A DNA stretch of 64,000 nt, taken from CAYNFR01 sp964616755 (GTDB lineage Bacteria; Bacteroidota; Bacteroidia; Chitinophagales; Saprospiraceae). The translations under genes and the position numbers were made by a program. Of the stretch, positions 26,886 through 36,067 are shown in pieces; positions within the stretch are counted from its first letter, which is position 1; every line of letters begins with the position of its first letter. The stretch is from assembly GCA_964616755.1 (NCBI GenBank), contig CAZTSI010000001.1:62001-126000 (forward strand), given 5' to 3'. The notes beneath the pieces were generated by a model that did no database searches, was not told where the DNA came from, and worked only from the letters and a program-made list of their open reading frames with translations.

Positions 26886-27635
26886 TTAATCTTGTATTAC
26901 TAAGAGTTTTTCCGCCACGGAGCCTTGATCCGTAATGATATGTAAGACATAATACCCACTTGCAAGACTGACAGTGGAGAGATCAAAACTGTGTTCAGGG
27001 CCTACCACACTTTCTCGCCGCGAAAGCAAAACTCTCCCCCCCATATCTACAACTCGATAATCCAGGCGAGCACTAGTCAAACCTTCAATTGTAACATTTG
27101 AATGTTGTGTCATAGGGTTAGGCGTAATCAACAGCTTGATTTCTTGTACATTTTTTGTCGAGGTTGTCAACTTGCCAAGCGTGAATTTTATTTCAGAAAA
27201 TCCATAGCAGGAACCGCCGTGATTACTGAGAATATTGATCATCAAAAATCTAGCTTCATAATTGGTAAGATCAAGGATCTCTTGGCCCATATAAGAAAAA
27301 TGTCCAATAGCTTGATCAAAAATGAGTGTATCCATCACCTTCCATTCTACTCCGTTAGGTGAACCAACAAGTTCGATTTCGCGCACCCCTGAAGACAGAT
27401 GATCGGGGTGATTAAGATTCCAAAGGGTGATGGAGTTGATATTAACGAGTTCTGGAAATTGATAAATTATCCAATGTGATGCTTCGCCATGATCAAAAAA
27501 GGGATTGACCTTGGGGTCACATGACATCCAAGAGCTGTAAAGACCAGTATTATGCTGTTCGAGATCTATGCACTGTGCCGTACCGTTGTTCGTATACAAT
27601 AGACAAAGTAGAAGAATCGTAAATATGGCTCTCAT
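26886..27635 (-). CDS. Discoidin-like domain protein with T9SS type A sorting signal
   Basis: 249 residues from ATG 27635, which begins directly with a signal peptide (MRAIFTILLLCLLYTNNGTAQ); the frame is open 27 codons further up but those residues do not look like a signal. Residues about 35-160 resemble an F5/8 type C (discoidin) fold: ASHWIIYQFPELVNINSITLWN and FLMINILSNHGGSCYGFSEIKF. The C-terminal 80 residues are a T9SS type A domain (ITPNPMTQHSNVTIEGL, GYYVLHIITDQGSVAEKLLV). It should be secreted and bind sugar or lipid. Located 64 bp upstream of DUF1800. Confidence 0.8.
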   Translation of the reverse strand: MRAIFTILLLCLLYTNNGTAQCIDLEQHNTGLYSSWMSCDPKVNPFFDHGEASHWIIYQFPELVNINSITLWNLNHPDHLSSGVREIELVGSPNGVEWKVMDTLIFDQAIGHFSYMGQEILDLTNYEARFLMINILSNHGGSCYGFSEIKFTLGKLTTSTKNVQEIKLLITPNPMTQHSNVTIEGLTSARLDYRVVDMGGRVLLSRRESVVGPEHSFDLSTVSLASGYYVLHIITDQGSVAEKLLVIQD

Positions 27636-27813
27636 TTCATGCGTTGTTAATAGGGAATGTGAATCTAAGAATCTCACAAATGCAGGACATGAAAGACCAT
27701 TATCCTGAAATATCATTCTAATTGGGATATTCTCTAGATTTTCGCTAAATTATGCTAAATCAATGGATGCTACAACTAGGATTTACCCTTATCATTTTAA
27801 GATATGAACATTA

Positions 27814-30800
27814 TTAAGGTTCATTAATTAGTAAGCTTCCTCTTTTTGCTTCATCTTTAGTATCTATGTCATTTATCAGGCGATAGAAATAGATTCCAAC
27901 AGGTACTTTCACTCCACTTTGATCTCTTAGATTCCATCTATATCGGTTCACTCCTTTTTCGATACCCCCAAAATCTTCGGCATAGGCCACATTTACTAGT
28001 CGACCATCGGCGGCATAAATTTGCAAATTAAACACCGTTGGTATCCGCTCATTGGGCAAAAAGTATTCAAATTCGATATAATCGCTGGCAGGGTTAGGGA
28101 AAGCCCTAAAAAGTACATCATCACTACCCTTAGCAATTTTGAAGCTAAGCTTATATGTATTTGCTCCAGAATGGTTTCCTGCAATGTCCTTTGCTTGCAC
28201 CTCGAGAACATATTCTCCAATATAATGCAAGTTCGGAGTTAAGATAAAACTGGCAATATTATTATTCAAATCGTTCGCTGGAATAAATTCCACATTTTTC
28301 AGCCCTACTTTGGGTCGATACAATAATCCCCCAGGATAGTGGATGCGTATATCAAAATCATTGGGGTTGGTCAATAATGACTTGGAAAATGGATCGCGCA
28401 AATGAACATGTATAATGGGAGCTTGAAAAAAAGTATGCCCATCAGCAATTCGTTTTCCGTCAAAGGTCACATCCAAGATGGGGTTTCTACTATCAGGGAC
28501 AATAAAAATGGTGCCAATACCTCTATTATTGCAATCTGTGATTTCCGCCTGCTCTTGGTCCGCATTAATTTCAAGCGACAAGCGGTATTTCCCCCCAAGA
28601 CCATCCGTAGATATTTCATGGGCGACAATGATTTCTTCGTTACCCTTTAAGGCTACTGTTCGTTTTAGGATTGTGCGAGAAGTGCCATCATCACCGGTGA
28701 GTTTATATCGAACTAAAAGCGGCTCCATCGAGACATTGATCAGGTTTTTTATCTTATAGTTGAGCAACAATGTTTCACCCTCGTCCAAGGTATCTTTGAC
28801 GATATCGTCACCCTCTGCAATCAGAAGGGCTGCATCTGGCAATGAGGACAAGGTTACTCTCCAAAAATCAAGTTGCGACGAGCTTTTATGCAGCTCATCC
28901 TTCGCATGATATTCTAGCCAAAGTTGTCGGTATTGACTTGCATTAATGGAAGCGAGGTCGACAATATATTGATCTTTGACCTTGCGGATAATTTCAGTTT
29001 TACCGTTAGTTCGCAAACCATGAATTTCTATCCAAGTGCTATCTTCTATCGCTTTGGTTTCTGACCATTCTAATAATTTGTATTGACTGCCAACAAAGGG
29101 GGTGCTTTTCATTGTGCCTGATTCCCATTTGCCCTCAGCTTTGCTAGAAATATCGATGGTTTCATAAATATTCTGCGCCAAGTCTTCTACCACAGGGCCA
29201 ACGCCTTTATCAAAAATGAAAGTATATGGGACTGTGCCCCTAAACTGCATCCCTCTGATTTTTTTGGCACCATAGGACTCTAATACTTCAAACAAATCGT
29301 ATCCCAAAACGGCCTTGTCGGCAATCCAATCTTGCACATATAAATTGGATTGATCGTCCGCTAAAGTAGTATGAATAAATACGCGTGCTCCCTCGGGAGC
29401 AGCCTCCAATAGTCTTTTGACATTGACTCTGTCCGCTCGACGATCCATCCGATAAACAAAACCGTCCTTCGAATAACGCATGCTGCCAAAATCGGTGCCC
29501 GAGTTTTGAAAAATAAAACTTTCAGGGTGCCAAATAAAAATACTCAGTGCTGGAGCTAATTCTTTGGGATTGAGCGAAGACCATGCAGTATTATTCACAA
29601 AAACCCAAAAGTCTTGAATGTCTCGAAGTTTATTTTTGATTCTAATATCCCAAATACGATTATCCAAGTCAAAAGCTCTTGATGTATCTAGGTGCATCTT
29701 ATAAAACTGATTCTTTTGCCACTGAAAATAATGACTTTGATTCCAACCCTCAGTGCTCGAAGGTAAATAGAGAAATGATTGAGATCTCCATTGAAAACTC
29801 TTTCTGTCCACAATGCCCATGGGGGCTACACGCCAGTAATAAACCCTAGCCTCCTGCCATTCGACTGGTGGTCGCCATGAAATAATACTTTGATGACTAT
29901 ACTGTATTTCTTCAGCGAGAAATGGACTATCAAATGTCTCTGTGGTATCAATTTGAAATATAAATTCACCTCCAGGTAACATAGCATTAGCAATACTAGC
30001 GTATAATATTACCTCGTCGTTGATTATTGAAAAATCTGTGGGATAGACAGGTTTTGCGCCATTGTCATATATATAAAAATCAAAGCCTATACGCTCACCA
30101 TCGGTGATCAATATATTATTTGATTCTGCTTGCTCGGTGGGTGCTTCAGCTATTTTATTGCTTGGATCAAGGAGGATAGAAATATTGTTCAAGCCGACTT
30201 GATGAGTTGAAGGCTGAGGGAGAGAAACATGAACTGTTTCTTTAAAACTTGGGGTGGCAATTTTTATATCAATCGTGTCGATAATAGTACCGTCTTCAAG
30301 ACGATAAAAGAGTTGAATTTCTAATTCCTTTTGTATGCTCGCCCCTAAGTTAACCACATCAAAACTAAAATCAATCGTTTCTGTCGATTGATCTATAATA
30401 TCAGGCTTTATTCGCACACTTGCTGGATCTACTGTCAGGTCAGGCCCTTGAAAACTGCTGAGGCGATAGGCTGGGTCACCATGGAGTGTAAGCTGTTGCC
30501 TTAGCGTCAAGTAAGAAATGGTACTATTATCCTTAAACTCTTCGAGCACCATCCTATTTACTTGGCCGATGGTATACCCATAAGCGTCCGTTCCCAGCAT
30601 ATCGTAAAGTCTTTTGCCAAGCTGATATTGTGGTTCAATATAAGCCGTACCGGATGAGGCAACAAAGGCTATCGCGCCTGAGCGCGGAGACAAAACGAAT
30701 TCTTCGCTAATGCCGGGAGTAGGAGTATAGATATTACCAGAATGACAACCTAGAGATAGAATAACGGGATTGGACCCTTGATTGTCGTATTCTGATGGTT

Positions 30801-32691
30801 TTTCTAGACTAAAATCGAATGTACCTACTGCTGAATGGCCAAAAAAAGTTAACAAGGATACCCCTTGATTGATCACCTGCATAATTTCTTCAGAGCGACT
30901 TTTTTGAATGGGGTCGGCACTGGTTTTGCGAAAAGTCTTCACTTCTCCCCCAAAGTGATTGGTGCTAATCACTTTCTGCATGTTATTGAGGTAGCCGAAA
31001 ATTAAATTTTGAATATCTGCAGATCCACCGCTCAGGTGCAAGACGGTTTTGCGCCAAGCGAGATCTTCTAAAGTTTGATTGACAGATTTTGGGTTTTCTT
31101 GTAGTTTGATTTTATCCAAATACTCGGCCACCTCCTTGGGGGTATTAGCTGCTAGACGACCGATGGCAAACCTATTTTCTTGACGATTCGAGTGACTCAC
31201 CAACATTTGATCTGAACCTGGTGCGCCGAAGGTAGGTACCACTGATTTTTCACGAATGTTGCGTTGGTCGGGATATTCTCGACCTTTCCCGATGATAAAA
31301 ATATGCTCAGGATCTTGGCCTGCCTTAGTAGCCGAAGCCAATAAATTTTTGACGGCTAACGGATGACCTTTTACCCCAAAACTGAATGCGTCGTACCATT
31401 CATCCACGTTGACAACGGCTACGTGAAACGCCCCCCCCTCTGTACTGCGGCGATAATCCGCATATGAGGTAACCGCATGACTTTGCGCTAATTGATTTCC
31501 AGTCAATATCCAATAATTGGCTTGCGGCAATACAGGTCGTGAAGTTTTAGTGAATCGCTGGATAGATTTAACTCCCTGAATCATGTCAGCTATAGCCCAT
31601 TGCCATTCTTCAAAGCCTTCAGGGCTCACATAACGAATCGTACCGAAAGCTGCCTCTGGAGACATAATCCATCCCTTGGTAAGATTGATTAACACTGGAC
31701 GATTGCCGCTAAAGTTTTTGATTTCTATCAATCTTGGTATAATCGAACCTTGTTGATGATAAACAAAAGCCGCTTTGCGCTGAAAATCATATTGCCTCGG
31801 ATATTTGAGCGTCACATACGCTAATGAATGTCTTTCATTGGAGTCATTTAACGAGCGAATTCGTAGTCGAGCATACCCCTCTCTTAACAGCTCTTTGTTA
31901 ATAGAGGGCTGTATCGTAACAACGCCGTATGATGGACTAGACACATTTGCAATAACCCAGTCATTCATCGAAACTTGCCACTGACGACTAACAACGTTAG
32001 TGCCAAATCGGATTTCAACTCTGGGGTTAGCTCCAAAGGGCGAAAGGTCATTCACTGGAATATCAAGGGTGCGATCATGTTCTAAGGTAGAACCAAAGCC
32101 CTCCGCCACATCCATGGTTGAGTAACGGATAAAATCACGACCATTATGCGTGGGTTTAAAATGAAAGTTGTTGAACTCTATCGTCTCATGGTGAATATAA
32201 TAGTCCTCTCGGATGGGTAAGCCTGTATTAACAATGCCATTGGGTCGCGGAATATATCTTGCTTTTGCTCCTTTTTCAATGGTCAAATAGTAGGCGCGCT
32301 CGTCTGCATAAAGACTATGCCTCGGATTTAGCTGATCCTCAGGTCGATTGTACAGTAGGGCATCTACATCCCCACGATTTTTTTCAGCGAAAAATAGGAT
32401 ATAGTCTTGATTCGAAAGCATACTGTCTGTTGTCACCCATATGCGCACCTGACTCCCATTAGAGTACATTGCAATATCACTTCCGACGATGTGGTCTACA
32501 TCCCCAAGAATAGAAATGAGAAGGTTGTAATCTATTTTGTAAATGCCATCTTCACTGATGTCGCAGCGATAATACTCTTGACCCACTTTCATCCAATCAC
32601 TAACATCTGAACTAGGTAAAGTTACCTGAGCTGTTAATGAAAAGGAAAAGAATACGGCGATGACTAGTCTTAGATGCCTCAAAAGCTTCAT
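27814..32691 (-). CDS. C25-family cysteine peptidase, PorU-like, with T9SS C-terminal domain
   Basis: 1625 residues with a Sec signal ending near LTAQ. The gingipain-like C25 fold is at about residues 380-760: ILTGNQLAQS, IFIIGKGREYPD, FGHSAVG with likely catalytic His619, and SLGCHSGNI with likely catalytic Cys649. Then come Ig-like and CARDB-like modules, a segment VFIHTTLADD...LGYDLFEVLESYGA...FIFDKG near residue 1150 resembling the ILEI/FAM3 domain, and a T9SS/FlgD-like C terminus (AFPNPASDYIEF, VPVGIYFYRL). Family relatives are annotated as PorU2-type T9SS sortase candidates. A promoter is at 32770-32801. Confidence 0.82.
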   Translation of the reverse strand: MKLLRHLRLVIAVFFSFSLTAQVTLPSSDVSDWMKVGQEYYRCDISEDGIYKIDYNLLISILGDVDHIVGSDIAMYSNGSQVRIWVTTDSMLSNQDYILFFAEKNRGDVDALLYNRPEDQLNPRHSLYADERAYYLTIEKGAKARYIPRPNGIVNTGLPIREDYYIHHETIEFNNFHFKPTHNGRDFIRYSTMDVAEGFGSTLEHDRTLDIPVNDLSPFGANPRVEIRFGTNVVSRQWQVSMNDWVIANVSSPSYGVVTIQPSINKELLREGYARLRIRSLNDSNERHSLAYVTLKYPRQYDFQRKAAFVYHQQGSIIPRLIEIKNFSGNRPVLINLTKGWIMSPEAAFGTIRYVSPEGFEEWQWAIADMIQGVKSIQRFTKTSRPVLPQANYWILTGNQLAQSHAVTSYADYRRSTEGGAFHVAVVNVDEWYDAFSFGVKGHPLAVKNLLASATKAGQDPEHIFIIGKGREYPDQRNIREKSVVPTFGAPGSDQMLVSHSNRQENRFAIGRLAANTPKEVAEYLDKIKLQENPKSVNQTLEDLAWRKTVLHLSGGSADIQNLIFGYLNNMQKVISTNHFGGEVKTFRKTSADPIQKSRSEEIMQVINQGVSLLTFFGHSAVGTFDFSLEKPSEYDNQGSNPVILSLGCHSGNIYTPTPGISEEFVLSPRSGAIAFVASSGTAYIEPQYQLGKRLYDMLGTDAYGYTIGQVNRMVLEEFKDNSTISYLTLRQQLTLHGDPAYRLSSFQGPDLTVDPASVRIKPDIIDQSTETIDFSFDVVNLGASIQKELEIQLFYRLEDGTIIDTIDIKIATPSFKETVHVSLPQPSTHQVGLNNISILLDPSNKIAEAPTEQAESNNILITDGERIGFDFYIYDNGAKPVYPTDFSIINDEVILYASIANAMLPGGEFIFQIDTTETFDSPFLAEEIQYSHQSIISWRPPVEWQEARVYYWRVAPMGIVDRKSFQWRSQSFLYLPSSTEGWNQSHYFQWQKNQFYKMHLDTSRAFDLDNRIWDIRIKNKLRDIQDFWVFVNNTAWSSLNPKELAPALSIFIWHPESFIFQNSGTDFGSMRYSKDGFVYRMDRRADRVNVKRLLEAAPEGARVFIHTTLADDQSNLYVQDWIADKAVLGYDLFEVLESYGAKKIRGMQFRGTVPYTFIFDKGVGPVVEDLAQNIYETIDISSKAEGKWESGTMKSTPFVGSQYKLLEWSETKAIEDSTWIEIHGLRTNGKTEIIRKVKDQYIVDLASINASQYRQLWLEYHAKDELHKSSSQLDFWRVTLSSLPDAALLIAEGDDIVKDTLDEGETLLLNYKIKNLINVSMEPLLVRYKLTGDDGTSRTILKRTVALKGNEEIIVAHEISTDGLGGKYRLSLEINADQEQAEITDCNNRGIGTIFIVPDSRNPILDVTFDGKRIADGHTFFQAPIIHVHLRDPFSKSLLTNPNDFDIRIHYPGGLLYRPKVGLKNVEFIPANDLNNNIASFILTPNLHYIGEYVLEVQAKDIAGNHSGANTYKLSFKIAKGSDDVLFRAFPNPASDYIEFEYFLPNERIPTVFNLQIYAADGRLVNVAYAEDFGGIEKGVNRYRWNLRDQSGVKVPVGIYFYRLINDIDTKDEAKRGSLLINEP

Positions 32692-32769
32692 ATTACCTTT
32701 TAGTAAGTATTATTGCTGTCCGGAGCTACTTTCGGATCATCAGGTGGGTTAGGATGATAAGCTGAAACG

Positions 32770-32801
32770 CAAAGATACAATCATATTATATAAAATTGCA
32801 A
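32770..32801 (-). promoter_or_regulatory. Promoter of the C25 peptidase gene
   Basis: Minus strand: TTG, a 21-nt AT-rich spacer, then TATCTTTG, an exact -7 consensus. The start codon at 32691 is about 72 nt beyond the predicted transcription start. Confidence 0.6.
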
Positions 32802-32840
32802 TATGTTAATCTAATTGTCTAATAATTAATCAGTTAATTT

Positions 32841-33932
32841 TTGATAATACTCGTATTTACCCTAGCTATATTATATCTTTTGGTTCTGATCACTTGTCTG
32901 TTCAGATGGTATAAATACTGGCTTATAGTAGAAGACAAATCTCTATCAGATCCCCTACAGCTTCCTACCGTCACGGTACTTATATCAGTTAAGAATGAAG
33001 AAAAACAAATTAGAAAATGCGTCGAAGCTATCCTTCAGCAAGACTATCCTATTTTCGATATTATCCTAGTAGATGATCACTCTAGCGATAGAACTCTGAG
33101 CACTTGTGAGGAGATAGCCTATACACATGAAAATGTAAGCACTATCTCCTTGCCCGCAGCTAAAACGGGTAAAAAAGCGTCTCTGACCGCTGGTATCTTG
33201 AAAAGTATGTCCGACTGGATTTTAATGACGGATGCCGACTGTCTCCCGGAAAGTAATACTTGGCTTCGTTCGATGATGGTGCAACATGAACGCTTGGATG
33301 TAGTAGTGGGAGTCAGTCCTTACCGCTTAAACAAAAAATCACTTCTATCATCATTAATCACTTACGAAGGGGTATTGATTGCTTTAGACTATCTCATCGC
33401 TATTCAAGAAGGCAGGGCGTATATGGCCGTAGGGCGTAATCTAGCCATAAGGCGCCAGACCTTTCTTGTGTCTGATGGCTTTTCACGTCATGAAGACTTG
33501 GCGAGTGGGAGCGATGATTTGCTCGTGCAATCTATTCGCGATCTTGCGCGTATTGGATTTACCTCGGAGACAAAAAGCTTGGTTTGGTCCAAACCTAAAA
33601 CCTCTTGCGCTTCCTATCTAAGACAAAAGAAAAGACACATGACTACCTCTTGGAGATATGGCCTAGAGGTGAAATTGAGGTTAATGACGCAGCATTTTTC
33701 ATATGCCGCCTTTTATATACTACCGACGATGTTATCCATATTGTTATCAAATGCTTGGATTCTTTTTTGCGTTTTTATCGCTATCGCCCTAAAGTGTATC
33801 TTACTCAGGCGGGCGTTTCGCCAATGGCAACTATCTACGTTGGTTTGGAGGACAATTTATTTGGACATAGGCTTATTGATATTTTATGTGATCTTAGCGG
33901 CTTCAAAGCCTCTTAAACGAGATGTATGGTAA
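32841..33932 (+). CDS. Membrane glycosyltransferase family 2
   Basis: 363 residues from a TTG start; no in-frame ATG precedes it. An N-terminal membrane helix is followed by the GT-A domain: VTVLISVKNEEKQIRKCVEAIL, IILVDDHSSDRT, ILMTDADCLPE (metal-binding D-x-D) and the acceptor-side QKKRHMTTSW. Two or three helices close the C terminus. This is the architecture of processive or lipid-linked beta-glycosyltransferases. It overlaps rsmG by 7 bp. Confidence 0.85.
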   Translation: MIILVFTLAILYLLVLITCLFRWYKYWLIVEDKSLSDPLQLPTVTVLISVKNEEKQIRKCVEAILQQDYPIFDIILVDDHSSDRTLSTCEEIAYTHENVSTISLPAAKTGKKASLTAGILKSMSDWILMTDADCLPESNTWLRSMMVQHERLDVVVGVSPYRLNKKSLLSSLITYEGVLIALDYLIAIQEGRAYMAVGRNLAIRRQTFLVSDGFSRHEDLASGSDDLLVQSIRDLARIGFTSETKSLVWSKPKTSCASYLRQKKRHMTTSWRYGLEVKLRLMTQHFSYAAFYILPTMLSILLSNAWILFCVFIAIALKCILLRRAFRQWQLSTLVWRTIYLDIGLLIFYVILAASKPLKRDVW

Positions 33933-34558
33933 GTAATTTGATAAAGCCCTATTTCCCTAGGCTCACAGCTCTACAAGCAGCACAGTTTGACGCATTGCCT
34001 GAGCTTTACGACGAATGGAATGCTCAGATTAATGTTATCTCTCGTAAAGATATTAGCACCTTACCTCATAGACATATTTTACACTCTTTAGCCATAGCGC
34101 GATTCATTGATTTTAGGGCTGGCAGCCATATTTTAGATCTAGGAACGGGCGGTGGGTTTCCAGGTATTCCGCTGGCTATTCTTTTTCCTGAAGTACGTTT
34201 TCATTTGGTCGATAGTGTGGGGAAAAAAATAAAAGTTGTTGAAGGTGTAGCCTCGAGTATTGGCATACAAAATGTGGTAGCCGAACACAAAAGAGCTGAA
34301 GAGTTAAAAGCAAAATATGACTTTGTTGTCTCTAGGGCGGTAGCCGGAATTGATAAATTGGTCGCGTGGAGTAGTAATCTTATTTCGACTAAACAGCTCA
34401 ACGCCATGCCCAATGGCATCATTGCATTAAAAGGGGGTGACCCAAAACTAGAAACCAAATTACTCAAAAAAGGAACTTTTGTTGAGATAGTGGGCATCAA
34501 GGAATATTTCTTCGATGATTCATTTGAGGGCAAATACTTATTATACTTACCTTTATAA
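33926..34558 (+). CDS. rsmG: 16S rRNA (guanine-527-N7)-methyltransferase
   Basis: 210 residues, standard length. SAM-binding motif ILDLGTGGGFPGIPLAI near residue 70, LVDSVGKKI, and VVSRAVAGIDKLV are typical of RsmG. It methylates G527 of 16S rRNA. It overlaps the glycosyltransferase upstream and is followed 6 bp later by an MscS channel gene, forming a three-gene run. Confidence 0.95.
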   Translation: MVSNLIKPYFPRLTALQAAQFDALPELYDEWNAQINVISRKDISTLPHRHILHSLAIARFIDFRAGSHILDLGTGGGFPGIPLAILFPEVRFHLVDSVGKKIKVVEGVASSIGIQNVVAEHKRAEELKAKYDFVVSRAVAGIDKLVAWSSNLISTKQLNAMPNGIIALKGGDPKLETKLLKKGTFVEIVGIKEYFFDDSFEGKYLLYLPL

Positions 34559-34564
34559 TCTACT

Positions 34565-35896
34565 ATGGGGGATCTACTAGCACAAGAGTTATTTGAAATA
34601 GGCAACTTTCTAGTTGATGTGCACACCTTGATTCTCACGTTGATCCTTTTGACGATACTCATCGGATTATGGATCTTATCGACTCGATGGTTTGATCAAT
34701 ACCAGAAAGATCACAGTATCCCAGATCATTATGTTCGCCGCATTTTTTACTACAAGAGCCTAATGTTTTTGTTTGTTTTTGTGCAAGGCTTATTGTTGTT
34801 ATTCGAACTTCGTTTCAACCTATTTACTTTAGGGGATTATGAAGTAAGGCTAACGGCAGTTTTGTTTTTGTTGGAATTTGTCCTAGCTGCAAGAATTTTT
34901 GATATGATTATTTCTTCTCGCATTGTAGAAGAAATGAGTCCTAGAGACTCTTCAAGTTTTCATAAAGCGCAATCAAGTCCAACTAAGTCAACAAGATCCA
35001 TTACGCGCAATCTCGATTATTTCATTCTTGGTGTCATTGCCGTCATAGGGCTTCGCACCTTTAATGTGGATTTGAGTATAAATCTTTTTAAAATTAAAGG
35101 CAATGATGTCAATATCCATATCAGCAATATCATCAGCCTTGTATTGGTTATCTTGGCGGCGCGCATCATCTTATGGACATTGGTCAATTTTGTTTTACAC
35201 AATGTCTACAAGCGTAACTCCATAGATGTCGGCAAGCAATATTCTTACAATACGTTGCTGGGGTATGTGGTGTATTTTCTTGCTGCTATAGTTGCTCTAC
35301 AGAGTTTGGGTATCAACATGACGCTAATTTGGGGTGGAGCAGCGGCCTTGTTAGTAGGTGTAGGGTTAGCCCTACAACAGACCATAAGCGATTTTTTTAG
35401 TGGAATTGTATTGTTGTTTGAGCGCACCATTGAAGTAGGTGATTTTGTCGTCGTTGGTAGCGTATCAGGGACGATAAAAAAAATAGGTATTCGCGCATCA
35501 ATAATTGAAACATTAGAGAGAAAAGAAACAGTAATCCCCAACTCCAAATTAGTCACTGATACCATTATCAATTGGAATACGACCCGCCAAATTGCACGCT
35601 TTGACATTAAAGTAGGGGTGGCGTATGGTTCAGATCTCGAATTAGTAAGAATCCTTCTATTACAGTCTCTTGACAACCATCCATATGTTGTTAACAATCC
35701 TAAACCCTTCGTTAGGTTTGTGAATTTTGGTGATAGCGCTCTAGAGTTTGCTTTATACTTCTTTAGTGGGCATTATATACAAATAGAAGATGTCAAAAGC
35801 GAAATACGTTTTAAAATTGACAAATTATTTAAAGAAAACAAGGTTCAAATACCATTCCCCCAGCGAGATATTTGGATTCGTTCTAGTCAACAATGA
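34565..35896 (+). CDS. Small-conductance mechanosensitive channel, MscS family
   Basis: 443 residues, with about five hydrophobic segments. The MscS pore-lining helix and beta domain are seen: GGAAALLVGVGLALQQTISDFFSGIVLLFERTIEVGDFVVVG, then IGIRASIIETLERKETVIPNSKLV. The N-terminal region has extra helices compared with the minimal MscS and a charged loop at 120-150. It protects against hypo-osmotic shock; mscL is the other channel in the window at 14683. Confidence 0.92.
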   Translation: MGDLLAQELFEIGNFLVDVHTLILTLILLTILIGLWILSTRWFDQYQKDHSIPDHYVRRIFYYKSLMFLFVFVQGLLLLFELRFNLFTLGDYEVRLTAVLFLLEFVLAARIFDMIISSRIVEEMSPRDSSSFHKAQSSPTKSTRSITRNLDYFILGVIAVIGLRTFNVDLSINLFKIKGNDVNIHISNIISLVLVILAARIILWTLVNFVLHNVYKRNSIDVGKQYSYNTLLGYVVYFLAAIVALQSLGINMTLIWGGAAALLVGVGLALQQTISDFFSGIVLLFERTIEVGDFVVVGSVSGTIKKIGIRASIIETLERKETVIPNSKLVTDTIINWNTTRQIARFDIKVGVAYGSDLELVRILLLQSLDNHPYVVNNPKPFVRFVNFGDSALEFALYFFSGHYIQIEDVKSEIRFKIDKLFKENKVQIPFPQRDIWIRSSQQ

Positions 35897-36067
35897 ACGT
35901 CTGTACCTTGCGTCTCACTTATGAGAAGCTAAGCTATCAGTGAATGACTGGTGAATGAGCGTCGCTGGCACACTAATTTTAATTAATATTATCCCCAAAG
36001 AAAACGTCTGCACGGCTACGTACTGTAGTTCCACTAAACCGATATGCACTTATAAATTTGAGCTCTA

